64,000 nt of DNA from Macrosoma leucophasiata (GCA_036365455.1 JAWQUS010000016.1:14531001-14595000); one strand, 5' to 3'; positions 10,325-22,425 are shown, counted from the stretch's first letter. Translations and numbers: made by a program. The notes: a model not told the origin generated them from the sequence alone.

Positions 10325-10640
10325 ACACATTTAAACTTCCAGGCGACAGGCATAGGCCCATTTGGGCTTGTGCTTTGACAGAGGGGAAAGCCTGCCTATG
10401 GTAACTCCCCTCCGATCTGCCGCGGGCGGTGACCCATGTTGCTCTATGATAGAAACTCATACGCCACTAAAAGTTATTCTGCATGAGGCTGAATCGGTAT
10501 ATAACTGTCTGAACGGCTATAACTCAGACCTGGTCATCAATTTTCTTCTTTACTACTTCACAGATCGTAAAGCTCGAGCAAGAGAACGTAGGCACCGCCT
10601 CATTATTAATTTATATCATTCACAACGTATGTTATAGTTC
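10325..10640 (+). other. GC-richer block, possible retroelement remnant
   Basis: A 91-codon frame (10362-10637) lies here but shows no motif I know. Composition differs from the flanks; gcctatggtaactcccctcc gives the impression of a retroelement leader or LTR. Unassigned. Confidence 0.3.
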
Positions 10641-11290
10641 CCTCGATACAGGGAAATAGACTTTAATAAATGTTCATTTCAATTATCATACAGTCAATTC
10701 CCACAGATTTCACAGAATCGATGTATAATACAACACAACACAACGACATCATGTTCAAAAAATCATTTAACACATCGAAGTGCCTATTATTTTAATCAAA
10801 TTGAACATTAACCAAGCACAGTCACGATTCACAATATGTTTTCAGAGAGCGTCGAAAGTAAATAGCGCTCTGGAGACTAGAAGAACGACAACATATGATG
10901 TCGTGCTCCCGAGACTTGGTTACATAAACACGTATTACTCCTACTGGAACATCTACAGATGTATATAGTGCTTCAACACATTACGGGAGTTAGTATGAAA
11001 ACATTAAAATGTTAGTTACCTAATTTTACATTAGACCTACTACCTCACCAAGTTTAAACACAATTTAACAAGGCAACGCACGAATATAACTCTAATTTGA
11101 ACTATGTAGAATACATTATGGTATATACGAATATGGCACATACACCTTTGTCATGTAAGTGAAATCTTACAAGGTTACGAGGGACACTGAAAGGTTAAAG
11201 CTATAACTATTTTTGCAACTAGAAATTATGGCGACGTTAAAATGTTATGATGTGAAAATGTTATTGTCACCTGTTATTTTATAACATAGC
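10641..11290. other. AT-rich unique stretch
   Basis: No recognised feature. Confidence 0.45.
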
Positions 11291-11299
11291 CTTTTATTT

Positions 11300-11455
11300 C
11301 ATTAATGTGTGACTGTGGAGAATTCGTTCAGACGATGGCTCAACTAATGGTTTGCCCTCTGTGTCCCACTAGCTGCCCCACAAGCGACCTAGGCGGGGCT
11401 ACAGATATGTGGTGGCCATTGCCAAGTTTTGGGCCAGGATTCTTTGACTTATTAC
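11300..11455 (+). pseudogene. LINE C-terminal zinc-knuckle fragment
   Basis: The frame reads CDCGEFVQTMAQLMVCPLCP then CPTSDLGGATD. This fits the CDCG-QTM-HL--CP-C---C---DL--A pattern that ends many lepidopteran non-LTR retrotransposon proteins. A one-base frameshift near 11405-11410 moves the sense frame, which continues VVAIAKFWARIL and stops at about 11450. The reverse transcriptase domain is not present. Two cysteine pairs and a histidine position (here Q) suggest a degenerate metal-binding tail. Downstream is a short 3' untranslated piece. Confidence 0.65.
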
Positions 11456-11496
11456 ATTTCGCTTTAAAGTCGTTGACACGAAGAAGATTTCTTTAA

Positions 11497-11850
11497 TCTA
11501 TATAAATAAATAAAATTGGAGTGTCTATTTGTAATATAAAAATGACCACTTTTTACTAAATGTGTATACACGGTACACATACCAAAACAATTTTCTTTAC
11601 AATTTTTGTGTCTCTGTCTGTCTGTTTGTTCTCGCTAATCTCGGGAACGGCTGGACCGATTTTGACGGGACTTTCACGGGCAGATAGGTTATGCTGCCCT
11701 GTGGGACAGCTTCTGTCCATATAATGCGGCTTTTAGGTGAAAAAAAAGTCGAGCTGTTTTTATTATGAACTAGCTGTGCCCGCGACTTTGTCCGCGTGAG
11801 AATTTATGATTGTTCAGAATCTACCCGGGTTTGAGCTATTTAGTAGCAAT
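11497..11850 (+). mobile_element. Helitron-like element, family H2
   Basis: Begins tctatataaataaataaaat and contains ctcgggaacggctggaccga, both shared with 57248-57557. Near 11772 it meets actagctgtgcccgcgactt, the family 3' end in inverse orientation, so either a second copy abuts it or its end is inverted. Confidence 0.65.
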
Positions 11851-11965
11851 TATCCCAAGCATGTCCGTATTCGGAACTAGTATGGAAATGAATACTTTAA
11901 CTGCTGCCAATATGTTCGAATTAGACATTCTATAGCATATAATTATGTACCTAAATCATTTTCAT

Positions 11966-12135
11966 CAGTGACTAGTAGTATGGTGGGCTCAAAAGTCTAA
12001 GGAATCGGCTTACATGTATGAAGAGAATGATGAATGTAGATGAGTCACGGGAGGTGGGTCAGAACTGGGATATCTGGCGTTCCACACTCTCTACCTACCC
12101 CGTTAGGGACCTGGCGTGAAGATACATACATACTA
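11966..12135 (+). mobile_element. RTE LINE 3' end fragment
   Basis: Matches 9890-10045: gtggggtc/gtgggctcaaaagtct, tatctggcgttccacactct and ctaccccgttagggacctgg followed by cgtgaagatacata. Confidence 0.8.
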
Positions 12136-12284
12136 GTAGTAACCTCTTTTATTACCTATCATTTCGGTGAGTCGAAACACCATAGCTACCTCTGTTTTGA
12201 GCTGATGAAGATTTGCATACACGAAGTGATAAGTCAAATAAGTTACTGCAACAACAAATTAATTACTGGTACTGGTGGTGGTTA

Positions 12285-12572
12285 TTATTACTGATGGTAG
12301 AGCTCCAGTGACGGAGCTCGCGGGCGTAGGCACCACCGCATTACCTAATATACTTGCCGCTAAATGGTAGTGTTCAGCACTATCGTGCTCCGGTCCGGTC
12401 GTAATGTACAACCCTGTAATTTCCGGCACAGAGGCATAACACCTTAGGCCTCAGGAGTGGTAACGCATCTGCATTTTGTCTTTGTGTGGGTGTCTATAGG
12501 CTGAAGTCATCACCTAACATCAATGTGAACTGCATGTTTGTTTGCCACTTTTATTACAAATAAAAAAAATAT
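12285..12572 (+). mobile_element. Family L SINE-like repeat, near full length
   Basis: Runs from ggtagagctccagtgacgga to the tail gaactgcatgtttgtttgcc and a short A-rich end. It lacks only the extreme 5' bases. No pol III A or B box is obvious in this family, so SINE status is inferred from length, poly(A) and target duplications in other copies. Confidence 0.85.
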
Positions 12573-12589
12573 GTATTCTCCCCAAATAA

Positions 12590-12675
12590 CGCACAACGCT
12601 ATTGCGAAGGTCGTTGGCGAAGGTTTCGTCCAGCAGTGGACGTCTTTCAGCTAGAGTGGTGACGATGATGATATG
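12590..12675 (+). mobile_element. LINE 3' tail fragment with GATGAT run
   Basis: gtccagcagtggacgtcttt then ggtgacgatgatgat is the usual 3' end of lepidopteran RTE-like LINEs. The motif ccagcagtgg-acgt is shared with the tails of the 5S-headed SINEs at 39452 and 54513. Confidence 0.6.
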
Positions 12676-13090
12676 GACTACTGTTAAAAAATCCTAAATA
12701 GCTTCTCAAATCACAGCTACACAATCTCGATGAAATCACCTCTCAAATGAAAAACTAAACAAATCGGTTCATCCGTTTGCTCGCTACGTAACAATGAATG
12801 CAAACTTCAAACTAAAAAAAAAAACAAACCAGTCATCACAGCGCAGTGGATTGGCACCGTACATGCATCGCATAAACAACATGAACTGTGGACTCCCCAG
12901 AGTCATATAAAACGTTTCATTTAAACCAACCTGACGTTGCATTTAATATACATGGATGTACGAGTATGATGAAAGCAACAACACAACTTCTATTTTGGTC
13001 AGAAATGCTCCAATTATGTATGATTAAAATTTAATAAACATCGACATTGTAAAGCACAATTAGTTTTTATTTATTACCTTATATCTTAAA
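12676..13090. other. AT-rich spacer
   Basis: A fragment aaatcggttcatccgtttgc near 12760 is Helitron-like. Nothing else seen. Confidence 0.4.
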
Positions 13091-13297
13091 CTAGCTTCCC
13101 GCCCCGGCTTCGCGCGGGTGCAATGTTACTACCCTGTCTTATTCACCTTAGCATTGTGTTATAACCTAAAGCCTTCCTCGATAAATGGGCTATCTAACAC
13201 TAAAAGAATTTTTCAAATAGGACCAGTTGTTCCTGAGATAAGCGCGTTCAAGCAAACAAACAAAATCTGCAGCCTTGTAACATTAGTAGGTATAGTT
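13091..13297 (-). mobile_element. Helitron-like element, family H3
   Basis: On the plus strand it opens ctagcttcccgccccggctt, i.e. a CTAG 3' end on the minus strand, and carries gaatttttcaaataggacca, shared with 37437-37470. The 60-codon frame here is incidental. Confidence 0.65.
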
Positions 13298-14234
13298 TAA
13301 TTACACCACCATTATACTTTTCAAATTGTATTTACTTAATAAATTTACAAAAATTTCTTACCTAAATAACATTGAATTACAATGGCAAAAAATCTGCAAA
13401 CATTTTTCATGAAACATGACTAAGTGCCTTCAAAAGAAAATTTGCAGGGTGAAACGTGTTGTTCCGTTTAACGTATTGTTTCGAAACGATAAATAAATTA
13501 AATGTTTTAATTATCTCTGTATAAACTTCGAATAATAAGAGACTAATTAATTTATAATTGTTAAACAAAAGTTGATCCGTACAAGAACAGTGTTTATTTT
13601 CTAAGACAAAATAAGTCGAGAACGATTGATTGAAATTCAAAATTCTCTGTTTATCCGCTGACAACAATGGGAAAATATTAACACGAGGGTTCCCTTTCAA
13701 ATCCGAATCTTTTATCTCCAAATTCCAAATTGAAAAAGGATTGTTTGAGTGCAGTTATGTGATTGCTTTTCTTTATATAGGTCACTCCATTACGAAAGCT
13801 TTTCAGAACAGAGTGTAAAGAAATAGAACGAAATAGTTAACACAAAATTCAATTTAACGGGATGAATTTGCAATTTTTGGCGGTATTTTAAAATAACTAT
13901 TCATAAAATTACTAAGCTTTCAACTACACATTAATGATGGGATGACGGAGCGGCAATTTTTCTGTTTTACTCTAAATGGTTGCGTCAGCATAAAGTTCAC
14001 CTTGAACTTGTTCTGCTTGTTCATATTCTATTACTCTACCTTTATTGTATAACTTTAGTTTTCCACGAAAAGGTTTTTACCTGTTACAGGTAAATCCATT
14101 TTTATAGGTACGTACAATACGTATTAACCTCCCTTTAGCCTGAGGTATTAACACATGACATGTTCACCTTCAACTTTAAATCACACATCATACTTCTCTG
14201 TACTGCTCGTAATTATTTCTACACTTATTGTATA
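13298..14234. other. AT-rich unique stretch
   Basis: Two overlapping frames at 13407-13818 on opposite strands show no motif and are not called. Confidence 0.4.
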
Positions 14235-14440
14235 CTAGCTGTGGCCTGCGGCTTCGCCGACGTGGATGTTGTTTTAGAAATAACTAAGTAGCCTTTGTTC
14301 ATTCTCAAAGTCAGCTCTATCTCTGTACCTCTATCTGTGTAAATTTCATTAAAATCGGTTCAGTCGTTTGGACATGAAAAGGTAACAGACAGACAGACAG
14401 ATTTACTTTCGCATTTATAATATTAGTAGGGAAGTAGGGA
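14235..14440 (-). mobile_element. Helitron-like element, family H1, minus copy
   Basis: Starts ctagctgtggcctgcggctt on the plus strand and ends gtagggaagtaggga, the inverse of the family 5' end. Contains a (gaca)n run from the family's tctgtctgtctg. Confidence 0.75.
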
Positions 14441-14726
14441 TATCTCCTATTTGCAAACTATGAGCATAAAAACAGACTGTACATCGCACAGATTGCGTAG
14501 GTATTTTGTTCTAGACGCAAGTAAGTACGGTCAAAGAATTTAATATTAATAATTATTACTAAGGCACATATCAACATAATCATATAAGAACTCTTCTGTT
14601 ACCAACGAAATTATTCAGTAACTAACAGCCGATTTCTTCAAATTATTATTAAAAAAAACGTCTGTCAAATCTCTATTCACGTACCAGGCATGTTAAACAA
14701 ATATTTTACTGGTGGTAGTATTACCA

Positions 14727-14945
14727 CACCGCGGACACTTCCATACAAACGCTTCATTTGGTCTCTATTGCACAGACATGAATCAGTGATGTGTATTTAC
14801 ACGTGCACCTGTGTGCATAGCACGTAGAAAATACCAAGCGTCGCCCATAAGAGGTTGGTTGGGGAGGTTGGGTGAGGCATGGCAATGGGCGGGACGTCGA
14901 AGTGTCCATTCTATACGTAGTATTATTACATATTCTCTGGTATTA
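14727..14945. repeat. Interspersed repeat P, copy 1
   Basis: Shares accacaccgcggacact, gtgtatttacacg-gcacctg and gcgggacgtcgaagtgtcca with 53205-53415. The short inverse pair ggacacttc / gaagtgtcc sits near the two ends. Class unknown. Confidence 0.7.
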
Positions 14946-14949
14946 CACT

Positions 14950-15030
14950 GCTGGAGCTCGAGGGTGTAGGCACCACCGCATTACCTAATCTATCTACCGC
15001 CAAATACTAACGTTCGAAAGTGGACATCTT
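14950..15030 (+). mobile_element. Family L repeat, 5' fragment
   Basis: gctggagctcgagggtgtag and gcaccaccgcattacctaat match the family L head. Confidence 0.75.
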
Positions 15031-15172
15031 TGAACTGAAATGATGATCATAACTACTAGGCATGTTTACCATATTTAGTCATCTTTTAATCCTTTCCTGG
15101 ACTTCAGCGAATTTTAAAAATCAAAATTAACTAAATCGTTCCAGCCATTATTTTATTTGGAAATATTTGAAA

Positions 15173-15352
15173 TCCCTACTAATATTATGAATGCGAAAAT
15201 AACTCTGTCTGTCTGTTACCTTTTTACGTCCAAGCGACTGAACCGATTTTAATGAAATTTGGTACAGAGATAGAGTTGACCTTTGAGAAAGAACATAGGC
15301 ACATAACTTTTTAAACGACATCCACGCGGGCGAAGTCGCGGGCAACAGCTAG
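15173..15352 (+). mobile_element. Helitron-like element, family H1
   Basis: Starts tccctactaatattatgaat and ends gggcgaagtcgcgggcaac plus agctag|t. It lies 14 bp from the end of the mariner copy. Confidence 0.8.
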
Positions 15353-15366
15353 TATATATATATTTA

Positions 15367-16654
15367 GGTTGAGGAAAAAGTTTCTTCGCATTTTTTAAGA
15401 TAATTCAAAACATTTTTTAATATAGTTTATTTAAATTGAACTAAAATATGTATGTACCATTTTGTTCAATAACCTTTTGCCATCTTGTAGGTAGGGACAT
15501 GAGCCCATTGCTATAAAAATTGTGGGACTTCTCATCAAAATACCGCGACAAGTGGATTTGGCAGTCCTCTCGTGATGTTAACCTAACATTGCATACAGAT
15601 TTCTGAAGAGACCGAAACAGGTGGAAATCTGAAGGTGCAAGGTCAGGACTATACGGCGGATGCATTAACACCTCCCAGCCAAACTCTCTTAATTTTTGCT
15701 GAGTGGCTATAGATGTGTGATGTTTGTTTGGCGTGTGGTGTTTCATCATGATAACGCTAGACGCGTTATAATGATGAAACACCACACCCCTTCTGTTGAT
15801 CAATTCCGGCCGCTTTCTCTCAACTTCTTGCTTTAATCTCATCAGTTGTTCGCAGTAGATTTCAGAATCAATAGTCCTGCCTGGTGGTAATAGCTCATAA
15901 TGAATAATGCCCTTCCAATCCCACCACACACACAACATCACCTTATTGCGAGTTAACCCTGGTTTCGCCATAGTCTGTGAAGCCTGACCGGCCTTTGACC
16001 ACGACCTTTTTCGCACGTTCTTGTCGTACGTGATCCACTTTTCATCACCAGTTATCAGCTTCTTCAAAAATGATTCGGTTTCATTACCTCGTAATAAAGA
16101 ATCACAAATGAGTACACGGTTCATTAGGTTTCTTTCAGTGAGCTCGTGAGGTACCCAAATATCGAGCTTTTTTTTGTACCCAGCTTTTTTCAAATGCGCC
16201 AAAACTGTTTTGTGATCAATTCTAAGTTCAGCTACGTTGTAACACTTTTTCAAAAATGGCATCCATTTTACCTGTAATAGGGCGACCAGAGCGAGGTGCA
16301 TCTTTGACATCAAAATTTTCGGATTGAAAACGCTTTTACCAAATTTGTGCTACTCTCAAAGACACTGCACTAGGTCCATAAACATCGCAAATTTATTTCG
16401 CGGCTTGCGTTGCATTTTTACCTTTTTGTAGTAAAATTTTAAAATGTATCGAATTTCTTCATTAGATTCACTCATCTTGACAGTACGAAAAACAAATGAA
16501 AATCACACATTTGCCTAATTTGAATTTGGAATTATGTTCTTTAAAATTTTAACTTTCAATGATACCAAAACCAGCCAGATACAAATACTACAGCCAAAGA
16601 GATTTTATTACAAGTTCATACATTCTATAATGCGAAAAGACTTTTTCCCCAACC
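15367..16654 (-). mobile_element. mariner transposon, copy 1
   Basis: TIRs ggttgaggaaaaagt (left) and ctttttccccaacc (right) are flanked by TA on both sides (15365-15366, 16655-16656). Length 1288 bp is normal for mariner. It carries a broken transposase gene on the minus strand and is the same family as the copies at 19230 and 26900. Confidence 0.9.
15441..16475 (-). pseudogene. mariner transposase, broken
   Basis: The ATG would be at 16475 (MSESNEEIRYILKFYYKK). Frameshifts break the first third and about 22 bp are missing after EKV. The rest is readable: ELRIDHKTVLAHLKKAG (second helix-turn-helix), WVPHELTE, TGDEKW with the first catalytic D, LCVWWDWKG, and HPPYSPDLAPSDFHLF with the third D of the D,D34D triad. 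The second catalytic site, normally HHDNARPHT, reads HHYNAS and is followed by an inverted duplication that inserts extra residues (MMKHHTPN). The family is cut-and-paste transposase acting in the nucleus on its own TIRs; this copy cannot be active. Confidence 0.9.
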
Positions 16655-18035
16655 TATTATTTGCAATATTGATTAATCAAATTTATTTTTTCTTTAATCT
16701 CTAAATTCACTCGCATGTGTTATTGCGAAAAACAAAAATAGAATTGAGGTATTAAGTAATTTATCATTATTCTTTGTACCGAAATGAACTATTTTGTGCA
16801 ATTCTTTTGTTTGAATCAAGGTGCTCAGAAAATGCACGGATGGGTGAAAAGCGATTAGCGCAAGGCGAGTCAGCAGTATATCGCTATCCATCAGTGGCGA
16901 AACTAAACGTCAGCTGTCTTCTCACAAGTTTCCCTATTAAAGTACGAGTAGGTATTACGTTTAACCATGAGGCAAAGGTTATTGGAAGGGAGTTATATTA
17001 AAATATTTTAAGGAATAATATCACAAAAATGCAAATATCTACGTAAATGTGTGTGCAATGAAGAATAAATAAATGAATACGTAGTATTTCCATAATTACA
17101 GGTAAATATTTTTATTTTTGTTATGTTTGGAATTGCTAATGTAATTGGTTAATATAGTATCTATAGATAGTAACAATAAAGCATGTAGTTCAAATGGATA
17201 GTATTGATAATTGATTACTGAATATTGATTACTGCAGCTGATAGATTACCTACACAAAATCCAGAAGCCAAAATGCAGATATATAGTTTTTTTACATAAT
17301 TTATTTTGGTTAAATCATGTTTAGCATACCTACTTAAGTAAATTAACAAAAATAATATCTTACTTGCACAAATAAAAATTTCTTTCATTAAATAAAACTA
17401 AATAAGTGCAACATGAACAACAACAGGCTATGTACATTCGTATTCAATTTCTGAAATTTCTGCTGTCGCCAAACTGGTCATCAATTACATCAATAGAAAA
17501 AAAAAATATGTAAATTATTATTTACCTTTTATTGTTAAATGCTTGTTTAGCATATTCACTAAATTTAATGAAAAAAAACATTTTTTTTTTCAGAAATAAA
17601 TGTTTCTCGTTTATTAAACCGACGAATGTAATATGAACAACGTCAGCTTGTGTATTCAGTTGTAATTACACAAATATTTGTATACGTGCACAATCATAAA
17701 ATTATGTATATCTCATCTCAATCCAACCCACACCAATCTGCGTGATTACTGAGTGAAATCACATTATTCCCAGTTGTTGGCACTACACTAATCTCTTTAT
17801 CATACGTCATGCGACACTTGCTGAAGGATCGATCGACTTAGGAACTTATTAACAACACCTGTTTACCAGACTATACGTAAGTTAATTTGTAATCATAACG
17901 TAGACCAATTTAAAGTATAAAGTGGTTACAGAGATAAGTATGGCGCTGTTAATATTATAGTTAATAAAAAGAAAAACTAAACAAAAGATAAAAAAAGAAT
18001 AATTTTGCTGCAAAGATCAACAAATACTGGATTAA
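16655..18035. other. AT-rich unique stretch
   Basis: No gene or matched repeat. 16690-16720 shares short words with 7670-7690 (ttgcgaaaaacaaaaa-like), without clear structure. Confidence 0.4.
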
Positions 18036-18630
18036 GATTGAAAAAAACCGGACAAGTGCGAGTTCGACTCGCGTGGTGGTCGACTTCCGTAATAGCGGTT
18101 ACGGTGTTACCGGCAGGGGGGGTTATATTATGAATAATTTTCGATTTAATTTGAATACTCTAAACTTCTTATAGGTTTTCCAGTAATCTATAGGCAAAGA
18201 ACTATTTTCAACATTTTTTTTTTAATTTTAAGTTTAATAGTTTTGGAGAGAGTTTTGGAGGAGGGAATGGTAAATTTTTGTCGTTTTTTTTAAATAACTT
18301 CAAATCCGTTTATGCAAAAATTATAAAAAAATATATCTGAGATGCTGACAACAACTTCTTTCATTTGATATGTCACACGACACAGATTTCAATTTTTTTT
18401 TTTTTTTGATTTATCCCTCGAAAGTCCCCCTGTGTAAAATTTATTATTTACTTGACGTTTTCATCTTTGGGTCACCAATTTACATATATTCATCAAATTT
18501 CAACTCAATCGGTCGAGTAGTTTCGGAGCAAATTGGCTGTGACAGACGGACAGGCAGACAGACAGACAGACAGACGCACGAGTGATCCTATAAGGGTTCC
18601 TTTTTTCCTTTTAAGGTACGGAACCCTAAA
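18036..18630 (+). mobile_element. Interspersed element Q (GACA-rich, ends in cggaaccctaaaa)
   Basis: Starts accggacaagtgcgagttcg and ends aaggtacggaaccctaaaa, with ggtcgagtagtttcggagca and a (gaca)n block near 18545-18575. Related pieces lie at 23560-23625 and, inverted, 48050-48392. Widespread in moth genomes from memory; non-coding, possibly a non-autonomous rolling-circle element. Confidence 0.65.
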
Positions 18631-19229
18631 AACAACAGAATACAAATGTACGATGACAGAAACAAAAATTAATGGTAGGTGCCCATTGAAAGATATTTTT
18701 AATGAAACGATTCATTAAAATAAAAAAGATTGAGTTCATGAAGATAAGATTAGAAAAAATAACTAGTAACGAATAATACCTAAGCATTCTGAACATTACA
18801 AAACCAAAGGCATTAGAACATACACATACCTTCAAAAGTATTTTTAATACTCCGACAACATACCTCATAGCTAAAGCTATTGTAAACTATTTAACAATTA
18901 CCAGCTGAATGGAACTGAATCAATGTTTTTCTTAATCATTTGTATTGTAGAATAGATTTTTGGTGTAATGATTGTAGGAAGCATGCATGCAGAACGTATA
19001 GATGTTGAGTGAATACATTAACAACAACCTTTAGACATCCAAGTGAGAAGTTTAAGTTTTTTGTCTCTATCACAGTAATTATGGCAAAAACATTGCAATA
19101 TAACCGGAATACCTAAGTTTTTGGTTCTGTCTTTCAATTTTAGTCTTAAAATTTCATAAAATCAAAGTTATGAAATTGAAAGGTCAAATGTCCTTAAAAC
19201 ACAGTAACCTAATTATTCCAATACTGAAA
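18631..19229. other. AT-rich spacer
   Basis: Nothing recognised. Confidence 0.4.
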
Positions 19230-20172
19230 AAAATTGATGTTAAAAATGCACCTCGCTCTGGTCGCCCTATTACGGATAAAATGGATGCCATTTTTGAAAA
19301 AGTGGAGCAAGATCGACATATCAGTAGTTACGACGTAGCTGAAGAACTGAAAAATGATCACAAAACAGTTTTGGCGCATTTGAAAAAAGCTGGGTACAAA
19401 AAAAGCTCGATATTTGGGTACCTCACGAGCTCACTGAAAGAAACCTAATGAACCGTGTAGTCCGTGTACTCATTTGTGATTCTTTATTACGACGTAATGA
19501 AACCGAATCATTTTTGAAGAAGCTGATAACTGGTGATGAAAAGTGGATCACGTACGACAAGAACGTGCGAAAAAGGTCGTGGTCAAAGGCCGGTCAGGCT
19601 TCACAGACTGTGGCGAAACCCGGGTTAACTCGCAATAAGGTGATGTTGTGTGTGTGGTGGGATTGGAAGGGCATTATTCTTTATGAGCTATTACCACCAG
19701 GCAGGACTATCGATTCTGAACTCTACTGCGAACTGATGAGATTAAAGCAAGAAGTTGAGAGAAAGCGGCCGGAATTGATCAACAGCAGGGGTGTGGTGTT
19801 TCATCATGATAACGCTAGACCTCACACATCTATAGGCACTCAGCAAAAATTAAGAGAGTTTGGCTGGGAGGTGTTAATGCATCCGCCGTATAGTCCTGAC
19901 CTTGCACCTTCAGATTTCCACCTGTTTCGGTCTCTTCAGAATTCTTTATGCAATGTTAGGTTAACATCACGAGAGGACTACCAAATCCACTTATTGCGAT
20001 ATTTTGATGAGAAGTCCCAAAATGTTTATAGCAATGGGATCATGTCCCTACCTACAAGATGGCAAAAGGTTATCGAACAAAATGGTACATACATACTTTA
20101 GTTAAATTTAAATAAACTTATTAAAATGTTTTGAATTATCTTAAAAAATGTGAAGAAACTTTTTCCCCAACC
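19230..20172 (+). mobile_element. mariner transposon, copy 2, 5'-truncated
   Basis: Similarity to the copy at 26900 begins near 19230 and runs to the right TIR ctttttccccaacc at 20172, followed by TA. The left TIR and about 330 bp are missing, which is a deletion rather than the usual cut-and-paste product. Confidence 0.85.
19232..20101 (+). pseudogene. mariner transposase, N-truncated with frameshift
   Basis: The readable part starts DVKNAPRSGRPITDKMDAIF. One A is missing from the run near 19400, shifting the frame just before the WVPHELTE linker; the second frame (19448-20101) reads on to the normal stop. It has 6 extra bases (MNRVVRVL) and a 3-base loss (LYCELMRL). All three catalytic aspartates are intact: TGDEKW, HHDNARPHT and YSPDLAPSD, the last pair in D34D spacing. 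Residues upstream of DVKNAP (from 19170) are not mariner. It retains the best catalytic half of the three copies but lacks the DNA-binding domain. Confidence 0.9.
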
Positions 20173-20174
20173 TA

Positions 20175-21200
20175 ATATTAATGAATAAGTTCTATAGAAA
20201 ACGATCGTATTTAAAATGCCCATAAACGTTAAGACTTATCAATGAAATCATAACATTAAAATTAGAGACTAAAATACAATAAAGAAATTATATTCAACAA
20301 TAGATATAAATAAGAATGAAGAAAAATCTGAAATATAATGTAGTTTATGCAATTAATTTTACTAGTATATGAGATTTGGTGATTTTTTTCTGTTTCTTAA
20401 AGGAATACAGTATTGGTTTTTTTTTTATAATTCGTGTCATAATTTGAATTCATTTCTTAATACCTAATTTTAGTTTTGAAATCAAAACATCAACAGATAA
20501 AAGCAAAATTAAATTATCTTTATTAAAGTCGAGCTTCCGGCTCGACCTAAAATAACCAAAAAATATTTCATGAATGTAGATAAAACTTTACAAGAGTCCA
20601 AAAAAAGGATTCAAATGCAAGAACTTGGCGACTTTAAAGATAAACATTGAGACATTCCTTTGCTCCTCCTAATAAGTCCGCTTTCGCATTTAATTACGAA
20701 AAACTAGCACCTGCCACTGAAACTGGGTTAATAGATTCCCTTTCAATGTTCCACATGAATCCTTTTTACAGCTTGGTTTCATTAACAGGTATCTATTTTA
20801 CTGCAAAAATTAATATCAAATAGAATGTCTCAAGATGTGCTTTCAAGGAATTAAAAAATAGGATTTGCTTTATAAAATCACTTAGTACCCACTATCATGA
20901 TACGAGTATAGAGTCATAGACATATCATAGATTCAAACTTACATAGTAGCTATATTAGACACATAATTACACGGAAATGACTATAACAGGGAAACATAAA
21001 AATATACAAGGCATTTTTAATTTAAGGCAATAGGTTATAGGTTAAGATCACACTGCGGAACCATTTCGTCCATCCAGATATGCTGCAAACCTACATATGC
21101 TTAAACATTTTTACGCATAGGTATTTATAATCTAGAGAATATATATCCACTAGGTTGTCTATCAAAATTTGGCCGCAAATATTTCAACATAAGGAAATAT
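20175..21200. other. AT-rich unique stretch
   Basis: No feature recognised. Confidence 0.45.
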
Positions 21201-21204
21201 ATAA

Positions 21205-21437
21205 ACTGCCTCAGTAGCGTAGTGGTAGCAGGCCACTACTACTACGCTGGGGATCCTGGGTTCGATTTCCGGGTCTGGGACTATCAGAGATAACGGTTTA
21301 AAATATTATAACCTTATCTCTGGTTCTATTGGGATTTTTCAATTTTCTGGAAGTTTCCTAGTACCTCGGAGTTTGGTAATGTGCCCAGAGATGGCAACAG
21401 GTTCGCCACCTATTACATGGGCCAAAACGTAACCGGA
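21205..21437 (+). mobile_element. tRNA-headed SINE, family A, tail lost
   Basis: A-box region tagcgtagtggtag and B-box gggttcgatttccc mark the tRNA-derived head (21210-21275). The body runs through gtttggtaatgtgcccagag and cgccacctattacatgggcc to gagtcgtgggt, where the RTE fragment starts. Confidence 0.85.
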
Positions 21438-22035
21438 GAGTCGTGGGTAATGATGGTTCTGTTATGGTCGAGGGTACTACACTCGAAGTTGTTGACAATT
21501 ATGTATACCTGGGACAAACGGTCCAGTTAGGTCGGTCCAACTTCGAGAAAGCGGTCAATCGCCGAATCCAACTCGGTTGGGCAGCGTTCGAAAAGCTACG
21601 ATACATCTTCTCGTCCGACTTACCGCAGTGTCTCAAGAAAAAGGTCTTTGATCAGTGTGTGTTGCCAGTGATAACTTATGGGACAGAAATGTGGTCGCTC
21701 ACTATGGGCCTCATAAGAAGGCTCAAGGTCACTCAGAGAGCAATTGAAGAGAGCTATGCTTGGAGTTTCTCTACGAGATCGAATCAGAAATGAGGAGATC
21801 CGCATGAGAACCAAAGTTACCGACATAGCTCACCGCATAGCGAGACTCAAGTGGCAGTGGGCAGGGCACATAACTCGACGAACTGACGGCCGTTGGGGCA
21901 GAGCAGTTCTCGAGTGGCGACCGCGTACCGGAAAGCAGGCTGTGTGGGCAGGCTTCCCACAAGATGGACCGACGACGTGGTGAAGGTCGCGGGCAATCGC
22001 TGCGGGCAAATAAGGCCAATTCCATAGCATAATTT
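21438..22035 (+). pseudogene. RTE-type LINE, C-terminal fragment
   Basis: The first frame reads LEVVDNYVYLGQTVQLGRSN, FEKLRYIFSSDLPQCLKKKV and VLPVITYGTEMWSL, the block that follows the reverse transcriptase palm in RTE and related LINEs. Near 21740 a frameshift moves the sense frame, which continues AMLGVSLRDRIRNEEIRMRT, WAGHITRRTDGRWGRAVLEW and ends about 22020 (after another shift, RWTDDVVKVAGNRCG). The catalytic YADD-type palm is absent, so the copy is 5'-truncated. It is a different family from 9427: the shared positions (LGVSL-DR-RNE) are conserved but the rest diverges. Inactive. Confidence 0.85.
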
Positions 22036-22320
22036 CCATTCTGTACATAGAGATATAGATTATATTGATAAAATTACATTGTAAGTATACAAATCAATGT
22101 GCAATGGTGAGTAAAATTGATATGTTGTTCCCATGAATTACAATAATAGAATTTGATGCATTTCCTATTAAATAATATCGTTCCAACTGATTAGAACAAA
22201 AAAGCACACAAAATTAACATTTATACAAACTAAAACTGATTTTAAGCAATAGAAGCAAAATAGGAACATTTTACATTGAGAGACGTAACATTTTTCATTG
22301 AGAAACGGTAACCCTTAAAT

Positions 22321-22425
22321 GTATATTGGCACACGTGACCTATATCTTTCGTCAATCCCATTTTTTCCGCATTCCATCGTCGAATTCTGACATAACGCAC
22401 CTTATCTCTGGCGTTCTGTCATGCC
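22321..22425. repeat. Local duplicate R1, copy 1
   Basis: Matches 22960-23065 (tttcgtcaat, ccatcgtcgaattctgacat, gcaccttatct). tattggcacacgtgacct also occurs at 23514. Confidence 0.6.
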
